NCBI GenBank assembly: GCA_026707285.1
Contig: JAPOXD010000041.1
Span: forward strand, 1 to 64,000
Direction: 5' to 3'
Source: Chloroflexota bacterium
Lineage (GTDB): Bacteria; Chloroflexota; UBA11872
Length of the DNA: 64,000 bases
Position 1 is the first letter of the stretch, and every line of letters begins with the position of its first letter. Below the pieces are notes generated by a model. It did not search any database. It had not been told where the DNA came from and worked only from the letters and a program-made list of their open reading frames with translations. Below, one piece after another: positions 8,947 through 18,581 of the stretch. Made by a program: the position numbers and the translations under genes.

Positions 8947-10392
8947 ATGTCCCCCGACCGCCCCAACATCCTCTGGTACTGCACCGACCAGCAGCGGTTC
9001 GACACGATCGGCGCGCTGGGCAATCCGCATGTCCGCACGCCGAACCTGGACCGCTTCGTGGCGCAGTCGGTGGCGTTCACGCACGCCTACTGCCAGAGCC
9101 CCATCTGCACGCCCAGCCGCGCCAGCTTCCTCACCGGCATGTATCCCAGCCGGGTCCACAACGCGCGCAATGGGAATGCGGCGGTGCCGCCGGAAACCGC
9201 TGACTACCTGGTCACACGCGCGCTGGCGGACGCCGGCTACGACGGCGGGCTGGTCGGCAAGCTGCACCTGGCCGGCGCGGCGACGGCCCAGGAGCCGCGC
9301 GTGGACGACGGCTACCGCGTCTTCGAGTACAGCCACGCCCCGCGCAACGACTGGCCGCTCGCCCAGCACGACTACGCCCGCTGGCTGCACGACAAGGGCC
9401 ACGATCCGGCGGAAGTGCTGCGCACCCGGGCCGGTTACGGCGGGCTCATGGCGCCCACGCCCGAGCGGGACAACGTGCCGCCCGAGTTGCACCAAACGAC
9501 CTGGTGCACCGAGCGCGCCATCGACTTCATCACCAGCGACCGTGAAGCCGACACCCCTTGGTTTCTCTCTGTCAATCCTTACGATCCGCACCCGCCCTAC
9601 AACCCGCCCTGGGAGTACTACCGCCGCTACGACCCGGCGGCGCTGCCCGGCCCGCATTTCCGCCCGAGCGATCTCGAGACCCAGGGCCGCCTCACCCGTG
9701 CCGGCGTTGACTTCCAGAGCGAGTCGCAGCATCCCGACGAATTCCGCGCACGCGAGGTGCAGGCGGCCTACTACGCCATGATCGAGCAGATCGACGAGCA
9801 ATTCGGCCGGCTGCTCGACGCGCTGGAGGCAGCGGGTCAGGCCGAGCGCACGGTAGTCGTCTTCACCAGCGACCACGGCGAGTCAGCGGGCGATCACGGC
9901 CTGCTCCAGAAGGGCTGCCGCTTTTTCGACGGCCTCACGCGCGTGCCGCTCATCTGGCGCTGGCCGGGGCGCTTCGTTGCCGGCCGCCGCAGCGACGCGC
10001 TGGTTGAGCTCACCGACATCGCGCCGACCTTGTTGGAGATCGCCGGACTGCCCGTGCCCGAGGAGACCCAGGGTCGCTCGCTGCTGCCCATCCTGCGCGG
10101 CGACGCCCCGGCGAACGAGCATCGGGACTACGTGCGCTGCGAGTACCTCGACGCCGTGGACTTTCCCGGCCACACCCGCGCCACCATGTATCGCAACCGC
10201 CGCTGGAAGCTGAACGTCTATCACAACCACGGGCTGGGCGAGCTCTACGACATGCAGGCCGATCCGCACGAGTTCGACAACCTGTGGGACAGCCCGGACC
10301 ACCGCGACGTGCGCGACGAGCTGCTGCAGGCCAGCTTCAACGCCACCGTCATGGCCCTGGATCCAGGCCCGCGAAGGACCTCGGGCTTCTAG
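8947..10392 (+). CDS. Sulfatase (formylglycine-dependent)
   Basis: A type I sulfatase of 481 residues. The CxPSR maturation motif is at Cys54 (CTPSRASFLTG), where the Cys is converted to formylglycine. The metal-binding start NILWYCTDQQR and later TSDHGESAGDHG are present. It lacks a signal peptide, so it is probably cytoplasmic and acts on a small sulfate ester after uptake; the substrate is unknown. The N-terminal TDQQR pattern is shared with choline-sulfatase-like members. It follows the XRE gene closely and may be controlled by it. No formylglycine-generating enzyme gene is in view. Confidence 0.88.
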   Translation: MSPDRPNILWYCTDQQRFDTIGALGNPHVRTPNLDRFVAQSVAFTHAYCQSPICTPSRASFLTGMYPSRVHNARNGNAAVPPETADYLVTRALADAGYDGGLVGKLHLAGAATAQEPRVDDGYRVFEYSHAPRNDWPLAQHDYARWLHDKGHDPAEVLRTRAGYGGLMAPTPERDNVPPELHQTTWCTERAIDFITSDREADTPWFLSVNPYDPHPPYNPPWEYYRRYDPAALPGPHFRPSDLETQGRLTRAGVDFQSESQHPDEFRAREVQAAYYAMIEQIDEQFGRLLDALEAAGQAERTVVVFTSDHGESAGDHGLLQKGCRFFDGLTRVPLIWRWPGRFVAGRRSDALVELTDIAPTLLEIAGLPVPEETQGRSLLPILRGDAPANEHRDYVRCEYLDAVDFPGHTRATMYRNRRWKLNVYHNHGLGELYDMQADPHEFDNLWDSPDHRDVRDELLQASFNATVMALDPGPRRTSGF

Positions 10393-10710
10393 CTACGGCC
10401 GCGGCGCCATGACGACCAGCAGCCGCGCCCGGTCCCCGGACTCGTTCGTCACGCCGTGGTCGGAGCCCGCCGGCGCCCACACGGCGTGCCCGGGGCCCAC
10501 CGCCTGCCGCTCGCCGTCCACCTCGAACGTCGGCGCGCCCTCGATCACGAAATAGACCTTGTCCGACGCGGCGTGGGCATGGACGCGCTGGTCCTGTCCC
10601 GGCTCCAGGCAGTAGACGTCGCAGAACATCCGCTCCGACTCGAATAGGTTGTTCTTGGCCATCTTGGCGGCGGCAAAGTCGCTGTGGCGATCAACGTGGT
10701 GAACGTGCAT
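10393..10710 (-). CDS. Small single-domain cupin
   Basis: About 105 residues forming one cupin barrel. The metal-type motif 1 is partly kept in RVHAHAASDKVYFVIEGAPTF, and motif 2 is GHAVWAPAGSDHGVTNES. I chose the ATG at 10710 because GGGAG lies about 6 bases upstream; the longer frame would need a TTG. The role is unknown: such proteins bind small molecules or act as isomerases or dioxygenases. It converges on the sulfatase gene. Confidence 0.75.
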   Translation of the reverse strand: MHVHHVDRHSDFAAAKMAKNNLFESERMFCDVYCLEPGQDQRVHAHAASDKVYFVIEGAPTFEVDGERQAVGPGHAVWAPAGSDHGVTNESGDRARLLVVMAPRP

Positions 10711-10772
10711 GGCATCTCCCAATCGGCGGAGTATCGAGCCGCAGCGTAGCGCCGGCCGCGCACGACCGTCGG

Positions 10773-12074
10773 TTAGGCCGGCAGCTCCGGTCCGGCGGTC
10801 ACCAGCGTATAGGCCTCGGGATCGAGCAGCCGCGCCGCCGCCTGTTGCACGTCCTCCGCCATCACCGCCTCAACGATGTCCGGATAGCGCATGAGGTAGT
10901 CGAGCCCCAGGCCAAAGTTCTCGATCGTCAGGAGCATGCCCGCAATGCCGCCGTTGCGCTCCAGCCGCAGCGGCAGCGAGCCGATCATGGCTTGCTTGGT
11001 GAGTCGCAGCTCCTCATCGGTCGGCGGCTCGTCCATCAGGCGCCGCGCCTCCGCCAGCCCGCTGGTGACGGCCTTGGGCACGTTCACCGGGTTGACGCCC
11101 GCGCGAATGGTCCATGGCATTCGGGCGTGGGCCGCCTCGGCGTGGCTGGTGGCGTGATAGGCCAGCCCCTGCGCGTCGCGCACGTTGGCGCCGATGCGTC
11201 CGCCAAGCCCCAACTGCCCCAGGATGTAGTTGCCCATCATCACAGGGAAATACGCGGAGTCGAGCCGTCGCACGCCCGGCCAGCCGAGCGTGAACTCGGT
11301 CTGTGTCTTGCCCGCCAGGCTCAGGTCCTCGCGCACGCCGCCGGCCGTGGTTGTGCCCGTGTCGAAGGCGCGAATGGCATCGCGCTGGCGCTCGGCGGCG
11401 CCCGTGCCGGGTCCCTGCCAGTCCTCGAAATAGCGCGCCGCAAGGTCGCGCACGGCGTCGGGGGTCACCGCGCCGACCACCGCCAGCACGATCGAGGCCG
11501 GATCGAACGCCTCGGCATGGAAGTCTCGAACCGCGGTTGGAGTGAGGGCGCGCATGGTTTCGGCGTAGCCCTCGTCGGGGCGGCCGTAGGGGTTGTCGCG
11601 GCCGAACAGCAGCTCGCGGAAGCGTCGATCGGCCAGCGCTCCGGGGTTGTTCTCGACGTGCGCGATGCCGGTGAGCGCCTGGTCACGCAGGCGCTCGACC
11701 TCGTCGTCGGGGAAAACGGAGTTTCGCAGGCCGTCCGCGGCCAGCCGCAGCAGCACGTCCAGGTCCTCGGCCAGGGCGCGGCCGCTGAAGCTGCCGTGCT
11801 CGATGCCGGCGCCGAAATTGAGCGAGGCGCCCACGTCGTCGAGCTCGGCGCTGAACTCCATGAAGGACCGCGTCGCCGTGCCGCGGTTGAGGCCGTCGGC
11901 GGTGAGTCCCGCCAGGCCGCAGTCGTCCTCGGATTCCAGGATGGCCCCCGCCGCATGCTGCGCGGCCACCGCGACGGATGGCGACGACGGGTTGGGATAG
12001 ACCAGCAGCACCATGCCGTTGGCCAGGGTGGACCGCGCCACCGTCTCGGGGCCGAGCGCCGGACCGCGCGTCAC
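10773..12074 (-). CDS. M16-family peptidase-like protein, inactive partner subunit
   Basis: About 433 residues with the M16 two-domain layout but no HxxEH: the equivalent stretch reads CGLAGLTADGLNRG. In two-gene M16 systems the second subunit lacks zinc ligands and supports an active partner. The start is a GTG at 12074 whose GTGA overlaps the stop of the active subunit upstream, so the two are translationally coupled. The longer open frame upstream of this GTG is shadow. The late GLGGRIGANVRDAQGLAYH matches the conserved M16 C-domain. Confidence 0.88.
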   Translation of the reverse strand: MTRGPALGPETVARSTLANGMVLLVYPNPSSPSVAVAAQHAAGAILESEDDCGLAGLTADGLNRGTATRSFMEFSAELDDVGASLNFGAGIEHGSFSGRALAEDLDVLLRLAADGLRNSVFPDDEVERLRDQALTGIAHVENNPGALADRRFRELLFGRDNPYGRPDEGYAETMRALTPTAVRDFHAEAFDPASIVLAVVGAVTPDAVRDLAARYFEDWQGPGTGAAERQRDAIRAFDTGTTTAGGVREDLSLAGKTQTEFTLGWPGVRRLDSAYFPVMMGNYILGQLGLGGRIGANVRDAQGLAYHATSHAEAAHARMPWTIRAGVNPVNVPKAVTSGLAEARRLMDEPPTDEELRLTKQAMIGSLPLRLERNGGIAGMLLTIENFGLGLDYLMRYPDIVEAVMAEDVQQAAARLLDPEAYTLVTAGPELPA

Positions 12075-13351
12075 GCCCGCGCCGGACCCTCGGGAATGAA
12101 CCAGCCGGTGGTCCGCCGCTCCGGTCGCAGATAGGTTTGCGCCGCGCGCTGCACGTCCTGCGGCAAAACTTCCGTGAGGCGGTCGGTGAAGGTCTGCGCC
12201 GCGCGCCAGGTGTGCGCGATATCCAGGAACCCCAGCCACATCGCCTGCGCCGTCACGCCCTCCAGGCCAATGGCCTGCTTGGCGCGCGCCTGGCGCACGG
12301 CCCGGGCGAGCTCGGCCTCTTTGGGCGGGGCATCGTGCAGATCTTGGATCACTTCCTCGACCGCCTCGGCGATCGGCTCGCGGTCGCCGTTGGGCTTCAG
12401 CACCACGGTGATCCGATGCAGGGTCGGGTCGATGTTGAAGCCGACATCCGTGCCGACGGCGGCCGCCATGCCCGAGGCCACGAAGCGCCGATAGAGCCGT
12501 GAGGTGCGCACGATCCCGCCGCCGCCAAACGGTCCGCTCTTGGGGCCGGACAGCAGCGCGTCGAGCGCCAGCAATGCGGGGAAGTCGGGATGCGCGAACT
12601 CCGGGATCCGGTGGCCCACCGTCAGGATCGGGAATGGACCCGGGTGCCGCACGTCCACCTCGCGCGGGCTCGTTTGCTCCGGCTCACGCACGTCCAGCGG
12701 CGGCGGCAGCGTCCGCGCGGGAATGTGCCCAAACGCCGCTTCCATCCGCTCCAGTACGTCGGCCTCGGCCACGTCGCCGGCGATGACCGCCAGCGCGTTG
12801 TTGGGCGCGTAGTAGTCCTGGTAGTGCTCGTACAGCTCGTCGCGGGTCATGCGGTTCAGATCGGCCTTGCTGCCGATCACGCCATGGCCGTAGGGATGGG
12901 TGGTGAAGGCGGCGGCCTCCAGCGCCTCAGCGAGCAGGAACATGGGCTCCGCCTCGTGCCCCTCGCGCTCGGAGATGATGACGGTGCGCTCACTCGCCAC
13001 GTCGTCGGGATCGAAAACGGCATTGGCCATGCGGTCGGACTCGATCCTGAGCGGCAGGTCCAGGTGCTGCGACGGCACCGTCTCGAAGTAGGCCGTCGTA
13101 TCCTCCGTGGTGAATCCGTTCCACGTGCCGCCCACCCCGTTGACCAGGCGGCCGATGTCGCCGGGGTTGAGCGTCTCGGTACGCTTGAACAGCATGTGCT
13201 CGACCCAGTGGGAGGCCCCGCTCATGCCTGGCGGCTCGTTGCGCGCGCCCACGCGATACCACATGACGAAACTGACCAGGGGAACGGCGTGACTCTCGCG
13301 CAGCAGGACCTGGAGTCCGTTGGAGAGGGTGTGCTCGGCGACGTCGTCCAT
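12071..13351 (-). CDS. M16-family zinc peptidase, active subunit
   Basis: A 426-residue insulinase/pitrilysin-type peptidase. The inverted zinc motif is HWVEH at residues 48-52 within SGASHWVEHMLFKRT, and the distal Glu lies in VIISEREGHEAE. The C-terminal half has the homologous inactive domain. It is the upstream gene of a coupled pair with the inactive subunit at 10773-12074. No signal peptide is obvious, so it is probably cytoplasmic; members digest peptides or process leader peptides. Start ATG at 13351. Confidence 0.92.
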   Translation of the reverse strand: MDDVAEHTLSNGLQVLLRESHAVPLVSFVMWYRVGARNEPPGMSGASHWVEHMLFKRTETLNPGDIGRLVNGVGGTWNGFTTEDTTAYFETVPSQHLDLPLRIESDRMANAVFDPDDVASERTVIISEREGHEAEPMFLLAEALEAAAFTTHPYGHGVIGSKADLNRMTRDELYEHYQDYYAPNNALAVIAGDVAEADVLERMEAAFGHIPARTLPPPLDVREPEQTSPREVDVRHPGPFPILTVGHRIPEFAHPDFPALLALDALLSGPKSGPFGGGGIVRTSRLYRRFVASGMAAAVGTDVGFNIDPTLHRITVVLKPNGDREPIAEAVEEVIQDLHDAPPKEAELARAVRQARAKQAIGLEGVTAQAMWLGFLDIAHTWRAAQTFTDRLTEVLPQDVQRAAQTYLRPERRTTGWFIPEGPARA

Positions 13352-13425
13352 GGGGTGCGATTACCGCCGACGGCGGGCCGACGGGATGCTAGCACAGTGG
13401 TCGGTGCACCGGGCCGCTCCCGCCC

Positions 13426-13794
13426 ATGACCCCCGCCGAGTTCGAGGAGCACGTGCGCGAGGCCATCGCCGGCATTCCCGAGGGCTTGCGCGATCACCTG
13501 GAAAACGTCGAGGTCCTCATCGCCGACTGGCCCACGGAGGACGAGCTGGAGAGCGCGGAGGTGCCGCCGGGCTACACCCTCTTTGGTCTCTACAGCGGCG
13601 TGCCGCTCACCGAGCGCACCTCCGGCTATCACATGGTGCTGCCGGACCGCATCACCATCTTCCAGGGCCCGCTCGAAGAGGCCTACCGCGACCCCGACGC
13701 CCTCCGAGAGGAGATCCGCTCCACCGTCATCCACGAGTTCGCCCATCACTTCGGCCTGAGCGACGACGACCTTCGACGGTGGGGGGTTGCCTAA
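13426..13794 (+). CDS. Metallopeptidase family protein (minimal zincin)
   Basis: A 122-residue protein with HExxH at residues 103-107 (VIHEFAHHFGLSD), the family pattern of the short zincin-like proteins once named DUF1025. The preceding DRITIFQGPLE and EIRSTVIHE segments are also typical. No target is known. Its stop TAA is directly followed by the ATG of the threonine-synthase-like gene, so the two are probably translated together. Confidence 0.88.
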   Translation: MTPAEFEEHVREAIAGIPEGLRDHLENVEVLIADWPTEDELESAEVPPGYTLFGLYSGVPLTERTSGYHMVLPDRITIFQGPLEEAYRDPDALREEIRSTVIHEFAHHFGLSDDDLRRWGVA

Positions 13795-14955
13795 ATGGCC
13801 GCCGTGACGCTGCGCTGTCCGGCCTGCCCAACTGACGCCGCGTGGGACGCCTCCCAGTTGGCATGCCCGCGCTGCGACGGGCTGCTCGACGCGGCCGTGG
13901 ACTTGCCGAAGCTGACCCACGACATTCGGCCACTGATCGACGAGGGCGCGCCCGGCGTCTGGCGCTACCGGCCCGCGCTGGCGTTGCCGAGCGACGTGCC
14001 CCTCCTGTCACTCGGCGAGGGACGCACGCCGGTGGTGGAGCTTGCCGCCTGGGGCGGCGGCCATGGACTCAGCCGCTGCCGCGCCAAGCTGGAGTTCATG
14101 GCCCCGACGGGGTCGTTCAAGGACCGCGGCGCGGCGCCGGTGATCGCCTCGCTCAAGGCCCAGGGCGCCGCCAAGGTGGTGGAGGACTCGTCGGGCAACG
14201 CGGGCGCCGCCATGGCCGCCTACGCCGCGCGCGCCGGGCTGGCCGCCGACATCTACGTACCCGCCGCGGCGCCTGCCGCGAAGCTCGCGCAGATCGCCCA
14301 GTACGGCGCCGCGGTGATTCCCGTGGGAGGCACGCGCGAGGACGTGGCTGACGCGGCGGCCCGAGCCGCGCAGGCCCCCGGCGCGGCCTACGCCTCGCAC
14401 AGTCGGCATCCGGCGTTCGTCGAAGGGACCAAGACATTCGTGCTGGAGCTGCTGGAGCACGGCGTGGACGCCCTGCCGCAACACCTCGTGTTTCCGGTGG
14501 GCAACGGCGGACTGATCCTCGGCGCGCACAAGGCGCTGACCGAGCTGCGTCAAGCCGGGCTGCAATTTCGGATGCCGCGCCTGCACGTCGCCCAGGCGGC
14601 GGCCTGCCAGCCGCTCGTTCAGGCGTTCGAGGCGGGCGCCGCCGCGCCGGTTGCGGTCGAACGCCGCCCGACCATCGCCGGCGGCATCGACGTCGCCGTG
14701 CCGGCCCGCGGCGCCGCCGTGCTTCAGGCCGCCCGCGACTCCGGCGGCAGCGCCGTAGCGGTGGGTGAAGCCGAGATCGCGGCGGCCCGCTCGGCGCTGG
14801 CTCGCAACGAAGGCCTGTTCGTCGAGGCGACCTCAGCGGCCGCCTTCGCCGCCGCGGCGAAACTGCGCGCCCAGGGCGCCATCGCCGCCGAGGACACCCT
14901 GCTCATCGCCGCCACCGGCAGCGGCCTCAAGGACCCGCCGCAACCGTCGGCCTAA
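13795..14955 (+). CDS. Threonine synthase-like PLP enzyme (first copy)
   Basis: A fold-type II PLP enzyme of 386 residues. The Schiff-base lysine is K109 in GSFKDRG; the phosphate-binding and substrate loop SSGNAGAAMAAYAA follows; the glycine-rich VFPVGNGGLILG is in the C-terminal half. An N-terminal zinc-ribbon-like set of Cys (8, 11, 24, 27) is also present. Threonine synthase turns O-phosphohomoserine into threonine. This copy lacks a riboswitch and starts at the stop of the zincin gene. A second, SAM-riboswitch-controlled relative is at 53903-55150. Either could be the true ThrC. Confidence 0.78.
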   Translation: MAAVTLRCPACPTDAAWDASQLACPRCDGLLDAAVDLPKLTHDIRPLIDEGAPGVWRYRPALALPSDVPLLSLGEGRTPVVELAAWGGGHGLSRCRAKLEFMAPTGSFKDRGAAPVIASLKAQGAAKVVEDSSGNAGAAMAAYAARAGLAADIYVPAAAPAAKLAQIAQYGAAVIPVGGTREDVADAAARAAQAPGAAYASHSRHPAFVEGTKTFVLELLEHGVDALPQHLVFPVGNGGLILGAHKALTELRQAGLQFRMPRLHVAQAAACQPLVQAFEAGAAAPVAVERRPTIAGGIDVAVPARGAAVLQAARDSGGSAVAVGEAEIAAARSALARNEGLFVEATSAAAFAAAAKLRAQGAIAAEDTLLIAATGSGLKDPPQPSA

Positions 14956-14968
14956 GCCGACGTTCGAT

Positions 14969-15463
14969 TCAGGAGGCGCGCTGCTTCGCCCGCGCCGCGC
15001 GGCGCGCTTGCTTGGCCTCCGGACTGTGCACGGCCTCGTGGGCCGCGATCAGGTCGTCCGGCGTCACCCGCGCCACGGCCTCGCCAATCACGTCCAGCGC
15101 CGCGTCGTCGGCGCGTCGAAACCGCACGCACGACTTGCCCATGTTCAGCTTCTTGCCCGATTCCGCGTACGCCGTGACGAACCAGTCCGTCAGCTCCTGG
15201 CTGGCATAGAGCCCGTGCAGATAGACCGAGATGTGCCGCTTCTGCGACGCCAAGGCCACCGAGCCGAGCGCCTGGCCGTTGTAGGTGTTGGGAAAGCGCT
15301 CCAGCGGAATCGCGTAGCCGATCATGCCGTACTGCATGGTCTCCTCGAGCCCGTCGGGCAGGTTGGCCAGGATCACCTCGCGCACCCGCGCCACGTCCGC
15401 CCGCCGATCGTCCGGCAGATCGGCCAGGTATTGCTCAGCCGTCGTTGCCTTGCTTGAAACCAT
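14969..15463 (-). CDS. DUF1801 family protein
   Basis: A 164-residue protein with the DUF1801 (YdhG-like) fold: TAEQYLADLPDDRR, LPDGLEETMQYGMIGYAIPL, then LASQKRHISVYL and CVRFRRADD. The C-terminal 25 residues are Ala/Arg/Lys-rich. No signal peptide. The biochemical role is unknown. It converges with the preceding gene with 13 bases between stops. Confidence 0.85.
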   Translation of the reverse strand: MVSSKATTAEQYLADLPDDRRADVARVREVILANLPDGLEETMQYGMIGYAIPLERFPNTYNGQALGSVALASQKRHISVYLHGLYASQELTDWFVTAYAESGKKLNMGKSCVRFRRADDAALDVIGEAVARVTPDDLIAAHEAVHSPEAKQARRAARAKQRAS

Positions 15464-15718
15464 GCGCTCGTTTCCTCCGGGTCAGGCGAGCCATGCCGCG
15501 ACAATCTGGGCTGGATAGCGTAGCGCCGGCGGCTTCGACACACGGGCCAGGTCCAGCGTCATCGCCGGGTTTGGCCGGCGCCAGTCTCACCGGTGTCCGG
15601 CGGACCGAGTGCGATACTACCTGGGTTCCGCTGTCATCCGCGGCAGCACCATGTACCGATTGACCTCTTCCGCTGGACCGCCCGGACCCCGCCCCGGATC
15701 GAGGATGCCGTGGCCCTC

Positions 15719-17398
15719 ATGAGCGGCGGCGAGGCCCTGGTGGAATCCCTCGTCCGCGAAGGCGTCGAAGTCGTCTTTGGCATTCCCGGCATTCACATGT
15801 CCGGCATCATGGCCGCCCTGCGGGACGAGCCCCGCATCCGCCTGGTCACCACTCGACACGAGCAGGCCTCCGCCCACATGGCCGACGGCTATGCGCGCGT
15901 CTCAAACAAGCCGGGCGTCGTCCTCGTTGTTCCGGGCGCCGGGGTGTACAACGCCGCCAGCGGCCTGGCCACCGCCTACGCCCGCTCCTCGCCCGTCCTC
16001 GCCATCGCCGGCCAGATCCCGCGCGGCCAGATCGGAGGGGGCTCAGGCAGTTATCACGAAGTTCTCGACCAGGGGTCCATCGTCGAGCCCGTCACCAAGT
16101 GGCGGCGGCAGGCGCTCACGCCACGGGAGATTCCAGACGCCGTCGCCGAGGCGTTCCGCCAGATGCGCACCGGCCGCCCTCGCCCCACGCTGATTGAGAT
16201 TCCGCCCGAGGCCGGCGTCGAGCGCGACGAGGTCGTGCTGCGCGATCCGGCGCCGCTTTCGCGCCTCGTGCCTGGCCCCGACCAGTTGCGCGAAGCCGCC
16301 CGCATCATCGCGGAGTCTCGCCTGCCCCTCATCTACGCCGGCGGCGGCGTGGCCCTTTCGGACGCCGAATCCGCCCTCGTGGCCCTGGCCGAAGCCACCA
16401 ACATCCCCGTCATCACGTCCGCCGGTGGCAAGGGCGTCATCCCCGACCGTCACTCACTCTCCTACGGCTCGTGCTTCGCCCCGTGGGGCGAGCACGACGA
16501 GATGAACGAGCTCTTCGAGGTGATGCAGGCCGCCGACGTCGTCATCGGCATCGGCGCTCGCTTCTCACTGGGGAACCCCGCCCGCGAGGATTCCACCCTC
16601 ATCAATATCAACATCGACGACACCGAAATCGCGAGCGTCCATGCCAACACGCTTCCCCTGCACGGCGACGCCAAGGCCACGATCGAAGCCCTGATTCCCC
16701 TCCTGCGCGAAGCCGGCGCCGGCGATCGACCTTCACCCGTCGAAGCCGTCGCCGCCGCCCGCCGCCTGATCGCCTATGCCGACATCCGGCGCCAGGAGCC
16801 GCAGTACCCGATCCTCGAAACCATTCAACGCAGCATTCCCGAGGACGCTCACATCGTTTGGGACGTCACCCAGTTCGGCTACTACGCCCGCACGCACTAT
16901 CAAGTCAATCACCCCAAGACCTACATTGACAGCGGCTACTCCTTCAACCTCGGGTTCGGCGTCCCCACCGCCCTGGGCGCCAAGGTGGCGCACCCCGACC
17001 GCCACGTCCTCTGCGTCAGCGGCGACGGCGGCTTCCTGTTCAACGCGGTAGAGCTCGCCACCGCCGTGCAATACGGCATACACGTCATCACCGTCGTCTT
17101 CCGCGACGACGCGTATGGGAACGTCGGGCGCGATCTGGATGAGCTATTTGGCGGGACCTACGAGACGGACCTGCACAATCCCGACCTTGTCGCGTTCACC
17201 GAATCCTTCGGCGCCGTTGGACTGCGGGCCAGCGATCCCATGGAGCTCGAAATCCTGCTCCCGCACGCCCTCGAATGTCAGGCCCCGGTGGTCATCGACG
17301 TCCCCATTGGAAACATGCCGCTTCCCCGCGGCAAGTTCATGTCCGTTGCCGTGTCACTTCCCTGGAACCGGCCCCAGGAAGGCCTGATTTCAAGCTAG
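15719..17398 (+). CDS. Thiamine-diphosphate enzyme, acetolactate synthase-like
   Basis: About 559 residues with the three-domain layout of the acetolactate synthase family. The catalytic Glu is in TRHEQASAHMADGYAR, and the ThDP/Mg motif is GDGG...RDDAYGN. The central domain has GIGARFSLGN and ININIDD. No ilvN-type small subunit or ilvC follows, so a decarboxylase or carboligase for another 2-oxo acid is as likely as branched-chain synthesis. The frame opens at 15593, but the first 42 residues are not family-like; ATG 15719 (MSGGEALVESL) fits the family start. A GTG at 15710 is an alternative. Confidence 0.85.
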   Translation: MSGGEALVESLVREGVEVVFGIPGIHMSGIMAALRDEPRIRLVTTRHEQASAHMADGYARVSNKPGVVLVVPGAGVYNAASGLATAYARSSPVLAIAGQIPRGQIGGGSGSYHEVLDQGSIVEPVTKWRRQALTPREIPDAVAEAFRQMRTGRPRPTLIEIPPEAGVERDEVVLRDPAPLSRLVPGPDQLREAARIIAESRLPLIYAGGGVALSDAESALVALAEATNIPVITSAGGKGVIPDRHSLSYGSCFAPWGEHDEMNELFEVMQAADVVIGIGARFSLGNPAREDSTLININIDDTEIASVHANTLPLHGDAKATIEALIPLLREAGAGDRPSPVEAVAAARRLIAYADIRRQEPQYPILETIQRSIPEDAHIVWDVTQFGYYARTHYQVNHPKTYIDSGYSFNLGFGVPTALGAKVAHPDRHVLCVSGDGGFLFNAVELATAVQYGIHVITVVFRDDAYGNVGRDLDELFGGTYETDLHNPDLVAFTESFGAVGLRASDPMELEILLPHALECQAPVVIDVPIGNMPLPRGKFMSVAVSLPWNRPQEGLISS

Positions 17399-17438
17399 GC
17401 GAGCGGCGCGGAGCTGCCGTCGAACGGCGACCGGTGGG

Positions 17439-18569
17439 CTAGCTCCCGGCGGTGGCAGCCTCGGGGAGCGGCAGCGGGTGGTGGTCCTCCTCGGGGTATT
17501 GCTGAAAGAGCCGGCCCCACGGCCCGCGCAGCGCTTCGGCCGCTCGGCGGCGGCCGTGCACGTTCCACCAATAGACGTCGTGATAGGCGCGCGACGCCGC
17601 GTATGACCACGGCGCAATCACCGTGCGCAGCAGCAGGCGCTCCAGGGGCTTCAGCGGCCCCCAGTAGATGAGCTTCTGACCGCGGCTGGCAAAGGTCTCC
17701 CGGGCCGCGCGGGCCTGCCAGCTCACGGCATCGGGGTCGATACCTACGACATCGATCTCGCGAGCGTCGGCGGTACCCAGCCCGGCCTCGTGCGCCAGCC
17801 GCAGGAACGGAATCTCGAACGGGTCCAGGCCCATCAGCCGCGCGATGGTGGCGTCCACGGCGACCTGGTCGGCGCTCGCCAGCATCAAGCCGCGCTCGTG
17901 GACGTCCATGCAGCGCGGGCCCGGCCCTTCGCCGATGAACGTGCCGTCCACGACCGCGAAAATGCCCTGGTGAATCTCCTTCTGAATCGTCAACAGGTCC
18001 ACCAGCGTCTCGTGGATCGTCGCGTGGCAGAAGTGGCGCTTCTCGAAGAGCAGACCGCCAAACGCGTTCTTCATGGCCCCGGTGATGGTGGTGAACACGT
18101 GCGTTTTCATGGTCGGCAGGTGAATGATGTTGGTGCCGATGAGGCGCTCGGGAATGCGCACGCCCTCGGGATACACGTCGTGCAGGGTGAGCATCCGGCC
18201 CTGCGGCTCGTAGCGAACCCAGCGCTCGTCCTCGTAGAGGTGCACGTTGCGCACGCCGTGCGCCGCCAGCACCGGTCGGTGCTTGTTGACGCGCTCGCCC
18301 ACGCGGGCGCTCACCACCACGGTGCGGTTGTGCGCGCCGAAGATGGTCTCCACGGGGAAGCCGTCGGCCAGCAGCGTGCGGGTGACGCCGTCGAGCTGCC
18401 AGGGCGCGGTGGAGCAGGCCGGGTACCAGTGGTGCCACGAGATGTTGATCTTGAGCGCGGTTTCGGCCGCGGGATCGAGGTGTTCCCGGTATCCGGCGCG
18501 GCGCATCACGTCGGCGACGTCGTCGAGAACCGACTCGGGCCGCGTGCGAACCAGGGCGACGGTACTCAC
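17439..18569 (-). CDS. DUF362 family protein
   Basis: A 376-residue protein matching DUF362: KINISWHHWYPACSTAPW, IHLPTMKTHVFTTITGAMKN, and VVDGTFIGEGPGPR. Many DUF362 proteins have added ferredoxin clusters; this one shows no CxxCxxCxxxC, so it is the short form. Function is not established; the family is linked in general to redox or metal chemistry. It lies 12 bases upstream of nothing and 13 bases downstream of the RibD-like gene on the same strand, so they may be co-transcribed. Confidence 0.82.
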   Translation of the reverse strand: MSTVALVRTRPESVLDDVADVMRRAGYREHLDPAAETALKINISWHHWYPACSTAPWQLDGVTRTLLADGFPVETIFGAHNRTVVVSARVGERVNKHRPVLAAHGVRNVHLYEDERWVRYEPQGRMLTLHDVYPEGVRIPERLIGTNIIHLPTMKTHVFTTITGAMKNAFGGLLFEKRHFCHATIHETLVDLLTIQKEIHQGIFAVVDGTFIGEGPGPRCMDVHERGLMLASADQVAVDATIARLMGLDPFEIPFLRLAHEAGLGTADAREIDVVGIDPDAVSWQARAARETFASRGQKLIYWGPLKPLERLLLRTVIAPWSYAASRAYHDVYWWNVHGRRRAAEALRGPWGRLFQQYPEEDHHPLPLPEAATAGS

Positions 18570-18581
18570 GGTGGGCTGCTA

